A stretch of 64,000 nt of DNA from Saccharothrix deserti (GTDB lineage Bacteria > Actinomycetota > Actinomycetes > Mycobacteriales > Pseudonocardiaceae). A program made the translations under genes and the position numbers. Where the stretch lies: NCBI RefSeq assembly GCF_009769385.1, contig NZ_VKAB01000001.1:1-64000 (forward strand). The letters run 5' to 3'. This document shows, piece after piece, positions 33,215-43,062 of the stretch. A model generated the notes under the pieces. It saw only the letters and a program-made list of their open reading frames with translations, did not search any database and was not told the origin of the DNA. Each line of letters begins with the position of its first letter. Positions within the stretch are counted from its first letter, which is position 1.

Positions 33215-34362
33215 TAGAGCGACCTCGCGATGATTTCCTTCATGATCTCGTTCGTCCCGCCGTAGATCTTCTGCACGCGCGCGTCCGCCCACGCGCGCGC
33301 GATGGGGTACTCGGTCATGTAGCCGTAGCCGCCGAACAGCTGGACGCACTCGTCCACCACCCGGCACAGCCGTTCGGTGGCCCACCACTTCGCCATCGCC
33401 GCGGTGGGCACGTCCAGCCTGCCCTCCAGGTGCTCCAGCACGCACTCGTCCACGAACGCCCTGGTCACGCGGGCCTCGGTGGCGCACTCGGCGAGCGTGA
33501 ACCGGGTGTTCTGGAACTTGATCAGCTCCCGCCCGAACGCCGTCCGGTCCTTCACGTAGGCCAGGGTGAGGTCCACCGCGGTCTCGATGCCCGCGACGGA
33601 CGCCACCGCGATGACCAGCCGTTCCTGCGGCAGCTGCTGCATGAGCTGGACGAACCCCTGGCCCTCGCCGGCGCCGAGCAGGTTCGCCGCGGGCACGTGG
33701 ACGTCGTCGAAGAACAGCTCGGCGGTGTCCTGGCCCTTCAGCCCGATCTTGTCCAGCACCCGGCCGCGCCGGAAGCCCGGCGACGAGGCGGTCTCCACCA
33801 CGAGCAGCGAGATGCCCGTCGCGCCCTGGCTCGGGTCGGTCTTGGCGACCACGATCACCAGGTCGGCCTGCACGCCGTTGGTGATGAACGTCTTCGAGCC
33901 GTTCAGCACGTACTCGTCGCCTTGCCGCAGCGCCCGCGTCTTGATGTTCTGCAGGTCCGAGCCGCCGCCGGGCTCGGACATGGCGATCGCGCCGACGTAC
34001 TCGCCGGACGCCATCTTCGGCAGCCAGCGCCGCTTCTGCTCCTCGGTGCCGTAGGAGTTGATGTAGTGGGCCACGATCCCGCTGTGCACGCTGTTGCCCC
34101 ACGCGCTGTCGCCGCACCGCGCCTGCTCCTCCAGCAGCACCGCCTCGTGCGCGAACGTGCCGCCGCCACCGCCGTACTCCTCGGGGATGGACAGGCAGAG
34201 CAGGCCGACTCCACCGGCCTTGTTCCAGAAGTCCCGGTCCACCTGCTTCTGCGCGGCCCAGCGCTCGTGGTGGGGAACCGACTCCCTCTCGAAGAACGTC
34301 CGGGCCAGCTTGCGCAGCTGGTCCAGGTCCTCGGTCATCCATGCGGAACGGCGAGTTGGCAT
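33214..34362 (-). CDS. Acyl-CoA dehydrogenase
   Basis: The 382-residue flavoenzyme starts at ATG 34362 (MPTRRSAWMTEDLDQL). Family motifs are FAHEAVLLEEQ, AIAMSEPGGGSDLQNIKT (in part), KTFITNGVQADL, RTAFGRELIKFQNTRF and the C-terminal FGGYGYMTEYPIARAWAD (in part) with KIYGGTNEIMKEIIARSL. It performs FAD-dependent alpha,beta-dehydrogenation of acyl-CoA and passes electrons to ETF. The stop is coupled to the racemase start. Confidence 0.9.
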   Translation of the reverse strand: MPTRRSAWMTEDLDQLRKLARTFFERESVPHHERWAAQKQVDRDFWNKAGGVGLLCLSIPEEYGGGGGTFAHEAVLLEEQARCGDSAWGNSVHSGIVAHYINSYGTEEQKRRWLPKMASGEYVGAIAMSEPGGGSDLQNIKTRALRQGDEYVLNGSKTFITNGVQADLVIVVAKTDPSQGATGISLLVVETASSPGFRRGRVLDKIGLKGQDTAELFFDDVHVPAANLLGAGEGQGFVQLMQQLPQERLVIAVASVAGIETAVDLTLAYVKDRTAFGRELIKFQNTRFTLAECATEARVTRAFVDECVLEHLEGRLDVPTAAMAKWWATERLCRVVDECVQLFGGYGYMTEYPIARAWADARVQKIYGGTNEIMKEIIARSL

Positions 34363-34467
34363 ACCCCTGACGTTCCCACCTGGTGAGCCGGTTCGCCATG
34401 ACCGTGTACGCCAGGGTGACGGCTGCTGATGAGCGCAATTGTCAGGGGGATACGCGAAACTGATCGC

Positions 34468-34911
34468 ATGCAACTCCGGCGGTTGGGTCCCGCGGACTGG
34501 GTGACGTGGCGCGACATCCGGCTCACCGCGCTGAGCAGCGATCCCGAGGCGTTCGGGTCCGCGCTGGCGGTCGAGCGCGAGTTCGACGAGGCGTTGTGGC
34601 GTGAGCTGCTGCGGCCGGACCGGGGCGTGAAGGTGGTGGCGGAGGCGCCCGAACCGGTGGCGCTCGTGGCCGGAGTACCTCATGAGGAGCACCCGGGAGT
34701 GTTGTACCTGTACTCGATGTGGGTGAAACCGGAGTTCCGGCGGCAGGGCATCGGTGAGGCGCTGGTGCGTGACGTACTGGCGTGGGCGCGTGAGCACGGG
34801 TGGGAGCGGGTGCAGCTGCGCGTGTTCCAGAGCAACGAGACCGCGCGGCGGCTCTACGCGCGGCTGGGGTTCGTCGGTGATGGCGAGATCATGGATCACC
34901 TGCTGAGCTAA
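34468..34911 (+). CDS. GNAT-family N-acetyltransferase
   Basis: The 147-residue protein starts at ATG 34468 ([11 protein letters not shown]), favoured over ATG 34429 by family alignment. The acetyl-CoA loop is [10 protein letters not shown] at about residues 91-100, preceded by [12 protein letters not shown] and followed by [13 protein letters not shown]. Substrate unknown. It is divergent from the acyl-CoA dehydrogenase gene. Confidence 0.85.
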   Translation: MQLRRLGPADWVTWRDIRLTALSSDPEAFGSALAVEREFDEALWRELLRPDRGVKVVAEAPEPVALVAGVPHEEHPGVLYLYSMWVKPEFRRQGIGEALVRDVLAWAREHGWERVQLRVFQSNETARRLYARLGFVGDGEIMDHLLS

Positions 34912-34967
34912 TAAGTCACCTTCGACGGTCATGGGCAACTGCGGAGTCGCTGCCTACCGTTGAGTAC

Positions 34968-36170
34968 ATGAGCGAAGCCTTGATCTTCGACGCGGTGCGC
35001 ACACCGCGTGGCAGGGGAAAGCGCGGTTCGCTGCACAGCGTCAAGCCGATCACCCTGGCCTCCGGGGTGCTCGCGGCGCTGGCGCGGCGCAACGACCTGG
35101 ACACCTCGGCGGTGGACGACGTGGTGTTCGGCGTCGTGTCACCGGTCGGCGAGCAGGGCGCGGACATCGCCCGCACGGCGGTGCTCGCGGCCGGCTGGGA
35201 CCTGCGGCCCGCGGGCGTGCAGCTCAACCGGTTCTGCGCGTCGGGCCTGGAGTCGGTGAACCTGGCCGCGGCCAAGGTGGCGTCCGGGTTCGAGGACCTG
35301 GTGGTGGCGGGCGGCGTCGAGTCGATGTCGCGGGTGCCGATGGGCTCGGACGGCGGCGCGTGGATGGCCGACCCGGAGACCAACATGGCGGTCAACTTCG
35401 TGCCGCAGGGCGTGAGCGCGGACCTCATCGCCACGCTGGAGGGGTTCAGCCGCGAGGACGTGGACGCGTACGCGTTGCGCTCGCAGCAGCGGGCGACGCT
35501 GGCCCGTGACAAGGGGTACTTCGACCGGTCCCTGGTGGCCGTGGTCGACCAGAACGGCTCGGTCGTGCTCGACCACGACGAGGCGATCCGCCCGGAGACC
35601 ACGCTGGAGGGCCTGGGCAAGCTCAAGCCCAGCTTCGCGTTCCACGGCGACCTGGGGTTCGACGCGGTGGCCATCGACCGGTACCCGGCGGTGGAGCGCA
35701 TCGAGCACGTCCACACGCCGGGCAACTCGTCGCAGATCGTGGACGGCGCGGCGGCGATGCTGATCGGCAACGCCCGCATCGGCGCGGAACTGGGCCTCAC
35801 GCCCCGCGCGCGGATCATCGCGACCGCCGTCGTCGGCTCCGAGCCCACGATCATGCTGACCGGTCCCGCGCCGGCCGCGCGCAAGGCGTTGGACAAGGCC
35901 CGGCTGACCGTCGAGGACATCGACCTGTTCGAGATCAACGAGGCGTTCTCGTCGGTGGTGCTGAAGTTCCGGCGCGAGCTGGACCTGCCCGACGACAAGG
36001 TCAACGTCAACGGCGGCGCGATCGCGATGGGCCACCCGCTGGGCGCGACCGGCTGCATGATCCTCGGCACCCTGCTCGACGAGCTGGAGCGCCGGGACCT
36101 GCGGCGGGGTCTGGCCACGCTGTGTGTGGGCGGCGGCATGGGCATCGCGACGATCATCGAGAGGGTCTGA
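34968..36170 (+). CDS. fadA: Acetyl-CoA C-acyltransferase (thiolase, FadA-type)
   Basis: The 400-residue protein has nucleophile C90 (NRFCASGLE), [19 protein letters not shown], the catalytic His in GHPLGATG and the second Cys in TLCVGGGMG. It cleaves 3-ketoacyl-CoA in the last step of beta-oxidation. Its TGA overlaps the fadB ATG, giving a classical fadA-fadB pair. Confidence 0.92.
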   Translation: MSEALIFDAVRTPRGRGKRGSLHSVKPITLASGVLAALARRNDLDTSAVDDVVFGVVSPVGEQGADIARTAVLAAGWDLRPAGVQLNRFCASGLESVNLAAAKVASGFEDLVVAGGVESMSRVPMGSDGGAWMADPETNMAVNFVPQGVSADLIATLEGFSREDVDAYALRSQQRATLARDKGYFDRSLVAVVDQNGSVVLDHDEAIRPETTLEGLGKLKPSFAFHGDLGFDAVAIDRYPAVERIEHVHTPGNSSQIVDGAAAMLIGNARIGAELGLTPRARIIATAVVGSEPTIMLTGPAPAARKALDKARLTVEDIDLFEINEAFSSVVLKFRRELDLPDDKVNVNGGAIAMGHPLGATGCMILGTLLDELERRDLRRGLATLCVGGGMGIATIIERV

Positions 36171-38233
36171 TGGCTATCCACTTCGAGCGGGATGACGAGG
36201 GGATCGTCACCCTCACGATGGACATGTCCGGCTCGGCGAACGTGATGAACGCCGAGTACCACGCGGCGATGGGCGAGGCGGTCTCCCGGCTGGAGGCCGA
36301 GCGTGAGGACATCACCGGTGTGGTGCTGACGTCGGCGAAGAAGACGTTCTTCGCGGGCGGCGACCTGAACGTGCTGATCCGGATCACGCCGGAGAACGCG
36401 GCCGAGGCGCTGGGGTACCTGGAGGAGATCAAGGGTCAGCTGCGGCGGTTGGAGCAGCTGGGCAAGCCGGTGGTCGCGGCGATCAACGGCAGTGCGCTGG
36501 GCGGCGGGTTCGAGATCGCGCTGGCCTGCCACCACCGGGTGGTGCTGGACGACGACAAGATCAAGCTGGGGCTGCCCGAGGCGACGTTGGGGCTGCTGCC
36601 CGGCGGTGGCGGGGTGACCCGGATGGTGCGGCTGCTGGGCGTGCAGCCCGCGTTGCCGCTGTTGATGGAGGGCAAGCAGCTGCGGCCGGCGCGTGCTCTC
36701 CAGGCGGGGCTCGTGCACGAGCTGGCGTCGTCGCGCGAGGAGCTGATCGCCAAGGCGCGGGCGTGGATCAAGGCCAACCCGGCGCCGCAGCAGCCGTGGG
36801 ACAAGCCGGGGTACGCGGTGCCGGACGTGCGGATCGGCGACCCGAACCTGTACGGGCTGCTCGCCGCCGCGCCCGCCGTGCTGCGGAAGAAGACGCACGG
36901 CGCGTACCCGGCGCCGGAGAAGATCCTGGCGGCGGCCGTCGAGGGCGCGTTGGTGGACTTCGACACGGCGTTGCGGGTCGAGGCGCGGTACTTCGTGGAG
37001 CTGGCCACCGGGCAGATCGCCAAGAACATGATCAACACGTTCTGGTTCCAGCTGAACGAGATCAGCGCGGGCGGGTCGCGGCCTGCCGGGGTGGCGGCGT
37101 CGAAGGTTTCGAAGGTCGGTGTGCTCGGCGCGGGCATGATGGGCTCGGGGATCGCCGAGGTGAGCGCGAAGGCCGGTATCGAGGTGGTGCTGAAGGACGT
37201 GACGCTGGAGGCCGCGCGGCGCGGCGCCGGTGACACGCCGGGCATCACGCCGACCGACTCGGACGCCGATCTGGCGGGGTGCGACCTGGTCATCGAGGCG
37301 GTGTTCGAGAACCGGGAGCTGAAGAACAAGGTGCTGCCGGCGGCGGAGTCCTTCGCTCTGCCGGACGCGGTGATCGCGTCGAACACGTCGACGTTGCCGA
37401 TCACCGGGCTGGCGTCGGCGGTGGGCGACCCGACGCGGTTCATCGGGCTGCACTTCTTCTCGCCGGTGCCGAAGATGCGGCTGGTGGAGATCATCCGCGG
37501 GGAGAAGACGTCGGACGAGACGCTGGCTCGGGCGTTCGACTACGTGTTGCAGATCGGCAAGACGCCGATCGTGGTGAACGACAGCCGCGGGTTCTACACG
37601 TCGCGGACGTTCGGCACTTACGTGACCGAGGCCGTGTCGATGGTGGCGGAGGGCGTGTCGCCTGCGTTGATCGAGAACGTGGCGAGGCGTTCCGGCATGG
37701 CGGTGGGCCCGCTGGCGGTGTCCGACGAGGTCACCCTCACCCTCCAGCTGAAGATCCGGGACCAGACGCTGGCCGACGACCCTTCTGCCTCGGGCGCTCT
37801 GGCCGACCACCCGGCGTTCCGGGTGCTGGAGGAGTTGGTCGCGGAGGGGCGTACCGGCAAGTCCGGCGGGGCCGGGTTCTACGAGTACCCGGAGGGTGGG
37901 CGGAAGTTCCTGTGGCCGGGCTTGGCGCGTTATGCGCGGCCCGACGCCGGGGTGACCGAGCGGGACGTCGAGGACCGGTTGCTGTTCATCCAGTCGCTGG
38001 AGACGGTGCGGTGCCTGGACGAGGGCGTGCTGACGTCGGTCGGTGACGCCGACATCGGCAGCATCTTCGGCTTCGGCTTCGCCCCGTGGAGCGGCGGCAC
38101 GCTCCAGTTCGTCAACTCGTACGGCCTGGCCGCCTTCGTCGAACGCGCCGACTACCTGGCCGACACCTACGGCGAACGCTTCCGCCCCCCAACCTCCCTC
38201 CGCGACCGCGCCACCCGCGGCGACCAGTTCTGA
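36170..38233 (+). CDS. fadB: FadB-type enoyl-CoA hydratase / 3-hydroxyacyl-CoA dehydrogenase
   Basis: The 687-residue fusion has an N-terminal crotonase domain (about 1-190; FFAGGDLNVL and PEATLGLLPGGGG hold the acidic residues) and a C-terminal NAD-dependent dehydrogenase (from ~315; GAGMMGSGIA for NAD, SNTSTLPI, GLHFFSPV with the catalytic His). Between the second beta strand (VVLKDVTLEAA) and ITPTDSDADLAGCDLVIEA (in part) only about six residues (AGDTPG) stand where relatives have about 30. This looks like an in-frame deletion inside the Rossmann fold. Confidence 0.9.
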   Translation: MAIHFERDDEGIVTLTMDMSGSANVMNAEYHAAMGEAVSRLEAEREDITGVVLTSAKKTFFAGGDLNVLIRITPENAAEALGYLEEIKGQLRRLEQLGKPVVAAINGSALGGGFEIALACHHRVVLDDDKIKLGLPEATLGLLPGGGGVTRMVRLLGVQPALPLLMEGKQLRPARALQAGLVHELASSREELIAKARAWIKANPAPQQPWDKPGYAVPDVRIGDPNLYGLLAAAPAVLRKKTHGAYPAPEKILAAAVEGALVDFDTALRVEARYFVELATGQIAKNMINTFWFQLNEISAGGSRPAGVAASKVSKVGVLGAGMMGSGIAEVSAKAGIEVVLKDVTLEAARRGAGDTPGITPTDSDADLAGCDLVIEAVFENRELKNKVLPAAESFALPDAVIASNTSTLPITGLASAVGDPTRFIGLHFFSPVPKMRLVEIIRGEKTSDETLARAFDYVLQIGKTPIVVNDSRGFYTSRTFGTYVTEAVSMVAEGVSPALIENVARRSGMAVGPLAVSDEVTLTLQLKIRDQTLADDPSASGALADHPAFRVLEELVAEGRTGKSGGAGFYEYPEGGRKFLWPGLARYARPDAGVTERDVEDRLLFIQSLETVRCLDEGVLTSVGDADIGSIFGFGFAPWSGGTLQFVNSYGLAAFVERADYLADTYGERFRPPTSLRDRATRGDQF

Positions 38234-38239
38234 CCACCC

Positions 38240-38280
38240 GCGTGAGTCCTGCGTTCAGAACGCGAACGCAGGACTCGCGC
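38240..38280. terminator. Bidirectional terminator after fadB
   Basis: Arms gcgtgagtcctgcgttc (38240-38256) and gaacgcaggactcgcgc (38264-38280) pair with one G-T wobble around a 7-base loop, between convergent genes. Confidence 0.85.
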
Positions 38281-38293
38281 GGTCCGGAGCGGG

Positions 38294-41200
38294 TCAGGCC
38301 GTGGCTCGACCCCATTGAGGTAGGGCGGTGGTCAGGTCGGCGCGTCGGGTTGCGCCGTTCACGGTTACGGCCAGCGTGATCCGGCCGGGGCGCAGGGCTT
38401 TCAGCGCGCCGGTGGTCGGGTCCAGCCAAGCCGCGTGCCAGGGGCGCAAGCCGTGGGCCGGGCCGATGTGCAGGTTCAGGGAGCCGGACCAGTCCGCGGT
38501 CACCGGGTAGGCCACTGGGATCTGCCGGGCGCCTTGGGTGAGGGTGGCGGTGACGGTCGCCGGGGTGCCCATGCGGACGACCGTGGGTGCGTCGAGGGTC
38601 AGGGTGTCCACGTGGGGGCGGATTTCGGCGGCTAGCCAGTTGTCTCCGCGTCGGGGGTCTACGCCCAGCATCGTCCAGCCGGTGAAGCCGCCGCGGCCGG
38701 CCTCGCCGGCTGGCGCCTTGCCCGAGTTGCCGTTGACCAGGTACGGCACGCCGTCCACCCGCGAGGCGTGGAACAGGCCGACGTGCGCGCCGATGAACGC
38801 CGCGCCCTTGCCGGTCGTGCGCCGGAAATCGGCCAGCCAGTCCTCGACCACGTCGGCCTCCAGCCGGTCGGACAGCTGGCTGCCCCTGGTCGGGGTCGGG
38901 TCGCGCGGCGGGTGGTGCTCCATCACCACGACCGAGTTCACCGCACCGTGGTCGCGCAACGCGTCACGCAGCATCACGGCCTGGTCGAACCCACCGCCGC
39001 GCACGGTGCCGGTAGACGAGTCCAGCAGCACGAACCGGGTGCCCCTGTGGTCGAAGACCCGGTTCGTGGCGCCGAACTCGCGCCGGAAGTTGTCGATCGT
39101 GCCCGGCCCCATGATCTCGTGGTTGCCCGGCACGTAGTACCAGGGCAGCTCGTCCCCCAACTCCTCGGTCAGCACCCGCCGCGCCAACGCCAGGTCCGCG
39201 GGCGACGCCTCGTCCACGAAATCGCCGTTGATCACGACGAAGTCGGGCCGTTGCGCCTTGATCTCCCGCAACGTCCGCCGGGCCGACCGCACCAGGTCGC
39301 TGTCCGGGTTGCGCGCCACGAACTGCGCGTCGGACATCACCGCGAACCGCCACGGCCGGTCGGCCACCGTGCCGTCCTGCACCACGAACCGGTCGGCGGG
39401 CTCCTCCACCACCGGCAGCTCCACCGCGGGCGGCACCTTGGCCACGATGTCGTCCACGATCACCTCGCCGGTGTACTGCCGGTCCGCCTTGGTCTCGATC
39501 GTGTAGAACCTGTTCACCCGCAAGGGGAACGCGAGCCCGGACGGCACCGGCACCTCCAGGTACCGCCACCCCGTCCAGGTGATGTACGGCCCGTAGAGCG
39601 ACCGGCTGAGCCCCGAGGCGTCGGTGACGGTGAACGCCGTCCACTCGCCGCGGCCGTGCCCGTACACCCACGCGCCCAGCGCCAACGGCTGGCCCTGCAC
39701 CTCGATCGGCCGCGGCGGGATCGCGTAGGCCGTCCTGGTGCCGGTGGACTTCGAGAAGTCGTACGACATCCGCAGCCCGGCCCCGGTGCGGCCCTCCGCC
39801 ACCGGCGTCACCGAACCCGAGCCGCGCGCCGAGCCGAACGTCCACGCCGCGCCGTCGTCGAACCCGGCGATCAGCCGTTCCTCCAGCCCGACGGTCACCG
39901 GCACGCGCACCACGTGCGCCCCGACCCGTGCCACGACCGTCGTCGCACCGGGCTTCAACGCGGTGATCCGGAGCGAGCCGTCCGCCCCGCCGGCGATGTC
40001 GACCACCGTGCGGTCGTACTCCAACGCCAGGTCAGCGGGCTCGACCGGCGCGGTGAACCCGTCGCCGTCCCGGCCGACGACACCGAACCCGCTCGTGCCG
40101 CCCACCTCGGGCAGGCTCAGCCGGCTCGTGGTCGCGGACAGCCCGGCCAACGCGCCCAGCACGGTCAGCTCCACCGAGCCGGTCACGCCACCGCGCTGTG
40201 CCACGGCTTTCGTCGTGCCGGGCCGATGAGCGCGGAACACGCCGTCCCGGTCCACCCACCCCACGTCCGCACGCGCCGTCCGCCACAGGTGCACGTCGTC
40301 GCGCGCCGGCCCGTAGGTCTCGTCGTGCCCGTCGGCCACCAGCCGCCGGGTCAGGCCGGGGAACACCCGCTCCGGGTGACCACCGGGCACGGTGTCCGCA
40401 CCCGGCGCGCGACGCGGGTCGATCGCCGTGCGCACCCAGAACCCGGTCAGGTCGCCGCTGCCGGCCGGCGCGTACAGCGCGAGCCCGTTGGGCACGGGAC
40501 GCTCGCCGCCGTCGGACGGGGTGTTCTCCACGACCACCGACTCGGCGCCGGGCGTGCGGGCCAGCAGGGTGGACGAACCGCCGCCGTCGAGGTTGAGGGC
40601 GTTGTGCGCGCCCATCTCCTTCAGGATCGCGGCCACGTCCTTGAGGTTCAGCCCGAGCAGGTACGCCCCTTGGCGGCCGTCCACGGTCAGCAGGAACATC
40701 TTCTTGCCGTCGGCGGAGAACCCGACCGCCGTGCGCGGGTGCAGCGGGTCGTCGGGCGCGACGACCACACCGTCCTTGAGCAGCAACTGGTTCCCGCCGA
40801 TCGCGGCACGCAGCGCGCTGCCGTCACCGGCCTTCGTGGTGTGCTCGACGCCGATCCGCTGCCCGACGGCCAGCGTGGCGAGCGCGTCGGCCCCCGCCTC
40901 GCGACCGACGAGCACCTGGCCGTCGGCGGGGATCGGGTCGTCGCCCGCCCGGTCGCGCAGTTCGGCGACCACGCCGGCGCGCACGACGACCTCGGTCACG
41001 CGGGAAGCCCCCTGCACCGCCCGCGCCCGGCTGTACGAGCCCCAGATCGGGTCGAACAGCCCGACACCGCCCGCTTCGACGGCGGCGCTGTTGAGCTGGT
41101 CCAACCGGATCGAGGTGCCGTCCTCGCGGGTGATCCGCCCGTCGAAGAACACCTCCATCACCCGGCCCACGCCCGCCGCGTCGAGGCCGACCGCGCGGCG

Positions 41201-41788
41201 GTGCCCGGCGGCGGGCGACTTGACCGTGCGGCCGTCCTGGACGCCGACGCCGCGCGGCGCGTTGGAGTTGTTGATGTCGAAGAAGTCGCCGTTGACCGCG
41301 GCGACCGCGCGGGTCCGGTCCGCCTGCGCGGACAGCGGTTCGGCGGCGGTCACCCGGCCGGGGTGCAGGTAGTCGACCTTCGTGCCGGCGGTCAGGTCGA
41401 CGCTGAGCGCGTCACCGCGGATCCACCCGCCCGCGCCGCCCGGTTCGTACCAGTCGAACGAGCTCAGCGACACGCCCGGCGCGACCGGACGGGTGGTGCG
41501 CGTGGTCTCGATGCGGCGGGCCGGGTCGACGGCGGGCGCGACCGCGACGCCCGGCAGGTCGACGACGGGCGGCGGCTCGGTGGCCGCCGGCTCGGTGGGC
41601 ACCGGCTCGGTGGGCACCGGCTCGGTGGGCACCGACGACGCGAGCCCGGCGAAGGCCGAGGTGTGCGGCGCGGAGGTGTGGGCGGTGGGTGTTGCGTGTG
41701 CCGCAGGGGTCAGGGCCGGCCCGAGGGCCAGGACCAGCGCCACGGCCAATGCCGGGGCCAGGGCGGAGGAGCGAGGGCGGAGGGACAC
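38294..41788 (-). CDS. Secreted phosphodiester glycosidase fused to a metallophosphoesterase
   Basis: The 1,164-residue protein starts at GTG 41788 with a signal peptide (SSALAPALAVALVLALGPAL, cut near AHA) and a VPTEP repeat stalk (about 53-70). Residues ~95-440 are a NAGPA-type phosphodiester glycosidase domain (AAVNGDFFDINNSNAP, TVDGRQGAYLLGL and ALNLDGGGSSTLL). Ig-like and carbohydrate-binding-like regions follow (about 510-800). Residues ~830-1060 are a calcineurin-like phosphoesterase (MSDAQFV, VINGDFVDEA, VPGNHEIMG, MEHHPPRD and IGAHVGLFHASR). It probably removes sugar-1-phosphodiesters from envelope or environmental polymers and then phosphate (inference). Confidence 0.85.
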   Translation of the reverse strand: MSLRPRSSALAPALAVALVLALGPALTPAAHATPTAHTSAPHTSAFAGLASSVPTEPVPTEPVPTEPAATEPPPVVDLPGVAVAPAVDPARRIETTRTTRPVAPGVSLSSFDWYEPGGAGGWIRGDALSVDLTAGTKVDYLHPGRVTAAEPLSAQADRTRAVAAVNGDFFDINNSNAPRGVGVQDGRTVKSPAAGHRRAVGLDAAGVGRVMEVFFDGRITREDGTSIRLDQLNSAAVEAGGVGLFDPIWGSYSRARAVQGASRVTEVVVRAGVVAELRDRAGDDPIPADGQVLVGREAGADALATLAVGQRIGVEHTTKAGDGSALRAAIGGNQLLLKDGVVVAPDDPLHPRTAVGFSADGKKMFLLTVDGRQGAYLLGLNLKDVAAILKEMGAHNALNLDGGGSSTLLARTPGAESVVVENTPSDGGERPVPNGLALYAPAGSGDLTGFWVRTAIDPRRAPGADTVPGGHPERVFPGLTRRLVADGHDETYGPARDDVHLWRTARADVGWVDRDGVFRAHRPGTTKAVAQRGGVTGSVELTVLGALAGLSATTSRLSLPEVGGTSGFGVVGRDGDGFTAPVEPADLALEYDRTVVDIAGGADGSLRITALKPGATTVVARVGAHVVRVPVTVGLEERLIAGFDDGAAWTFGSARGSGSVTPVAEGRTGAGLRMSYDFSKSTGTRTAYAIPPRPIEVQGQPLALGAWVYGHGRGEWTAFTVTDASGLSRSLYGPYITWTGWRYLEVPVPSGLAFPLRVNRFYTIETKADRQYTGEVIVDDIVAKVPPAVELPVVEEPADRFVVQDGTVADRPWRFAVMSDAQFVARNPDSDLVRSARRTLREIKAQRPDFVVINGDFVDEASPADLALARRVLTEELGDELPWYYVPGNHEIMGPGTIDNFRREFGATNRVFDHRGTRFVLLDSSTGTVRGGGFDQAVMLRDALRDHGAVNSVVVMEHHPPRDPTPTRGSQLSDRLEADVVEDWLADFRRTTGKGAAFIGAHVGLFHASRVDGVPYLVNGNSGKAPAGEAGRGGFTGWTMLGVDPRRGDNWLAAEIRPHVDTLTLDAPTVVRMGTPATVTATLTQGARQIPVAYPVTADWSGSLNLHIGPAHGLRPWHAAWLDPTTGALKALRPGRITLAVTVNGATRRADLTTALPQWGRATA

Positions 41789-41902
41789 GGGGACTCCCGC
41801 AGGGTGGGTGAGAAATTACGCGATAACAGTCCACCGTGTTGGAGATTCGCCGGACACGGCCGTTCGGCCGCAGTTCCCGGCCCGGTCGACAGCCGACGCC
41901 GA

Positions 41903-42895
41903 TCAGTTAGCAGGTCCACCCCGGTAGGTACCAGGACTGCTGCCCGTCCACCGCTTGAACGCCCGGTGAAAAGCACTCGCCTCGGAGAACCCCAGCCGCA
42001 GCGCCAACTCCTCCACCGACTCACCACCGCGCACCAGGCTCGCCACCGCCTGGTCCCGCAGCAACTGTTCCCGCACCTCGCGGAACGACGTGCCTTCGGC
42101 GGCGAGCTTCCGCCGCAACGTCGGCGCGCTCACCCCGAGCCGCGCGGCCACGTTCTCCAGACCCACCACACCGCTGCCGAGCATCCGCCGGACCTGGCTG
42201 GACGCGTCCGCCCCGTAATCACGCCGGGACAGCAGCTCGGCGGGCGAGTTCCGCAGGAACCGCCGTAACGCGGCCTCGTCCTGCACCACCGGCATCCGCA
42301 GGAACCGCGCGTCGAACGTCAACCTCGTCGCGGGCGCGTCGAACCGCAGCGGCGCGCCGAAGATCAGGTGGTACTCCGCGCCGTGCGCCGGCTCCGGGTA
42401 CGCCAGGTCGACCCCGCGCAGCGGGATCCGCCGCCCGATCAGCCACGACGAGAACCGGTGCCACAGCACCAGCAGCGACTCCACCAGGAACCGGTCCGGG
42501 TCGTCCACACCCTCCGTCGACAGGGTGAACGTCGCGACGCCCTCCCGCTCGGTCAACGTCATCACCGGCCGCACGTCGAACAGCGCGTAGAATGCGAGCC
42601 CGCGCCGCAGGGCGTCCTCCAGCGACGCGCAGTGCACGGCGAGCAGGCACATCGTCGGGAACGTGCCGCGCTTGCTCGGCTGCGGCCCCAGGCCCATGAA
42701 CTCGTCGTCCAGCACTTCCCACAGCGTCTGGACGAGCTTGGTGTACTGGGCGGGCGTGACGCGGGCGCGTTCGTCCGCGAGCAGGGCCTCGCTGATACCT
42801 GCCGACGCGAGGAGTTCGGCGACGTCGTGACCTCGGCGCGCGGCACCGCGCAGTGCGGCGGTGACGTAGTGGATGGCGATGGTCCTGGTGAGCAT
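41903..42895 (-). CDS. AraC-family transcription regulator
   Basis: The product has 330 residues from ATG 42895; the GTG three bases upstream is an alternative. The N-terminal ~200 residues match the arabinose-binding-like domain of OruR/ArgR-type regulators (LLASAGISEALLADERARVTP in part). The C-terminal ~80 residues contain the two AraC helix-turn-helix units (ENVAARLGVSAPTLRRKL; LALRLGFSEASAFHRAFKRW). No target is obvious; the flanking genes are not lipid genes. Its promoter region carries dre-like palindromes. Confidence 0.85.
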   Translation of the reverse strand: MLTRTIAIHYVTAALRGAARRGHDVAELLASAGISEALLADERARVTPAQYTKLVQTLWEVLDDEFMGLGPQPSKRGTFPTMCLLAVHCASLEDALRRGLAFYALFDVRPVMTLTEREGVATFTLSTEGVDDPDRFLVESLLVLWHRFSSWLIGRRIPLRGVDLAYPEPAHGAEYHLIFGAPLRFDAPATRLTFDARFLRMPVVQDEAALRRFLRNSPAELLSRRDYGADASSQVRRMLGSGVVGLENVAARLGVSAPTLRRKLAAEGTSFREVREQLLRDQAVASLVRGGESVEELALRLGFSEASAFHRAFKRWTGSSPGTYRGGPAN

Positions 42896-43023
42896 CACTC
42901 ACAGTGTGCATCACAACGTGGATCAAAGCCGTGAGCGGCGGCGCGGTGTGGGAGAGAGAGAAGTACCGCGCCGCCGCCAACGGTGGCCCACCCCAGTGAG
43001 CCGGCTCCTCGTCGATGGGGCAT
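42895..43023 (-). CDS. Possible 42-residue upstream leader ORF
   Basis: ATG 43023 opens a short frame (MPHRRGAGSLGWATVGGG...) whose TGA overlaps the AraC ATG (TGATG), after a GGTGGG-like ribosome site. It fills most of the long leader made by the upstream promoter. No family is recognised. Support is only the overlap, so it may be chance. Confidence 0.2.
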   Translation of the reverse strand: MPHRRGAGSLGWATVGGGAVLLSLPHRAAAHGFDPRCDAHCE

Positions 43024-43062
43024 CCGCCCGCCCACCAACGAGGGACGTTGGTTATGCACATG

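Noticed and set aside
34916..37810. A 964-residue minus-strand frame opposite fadA and fadB
   Set aside because: No motifs, and low-complexity Arg/Ser regions. The fadA and fadB motifs on the plus strand are unambiguous.
38768..42268. A 1,166-residue open frame on the plus strand opposite the phosphodiesterase and AraC genes
   Set aside because: It is Arg/His/Pro-rich with no domain and spans two real genes on the other strand. Long antisense frames are expected at this GC content.
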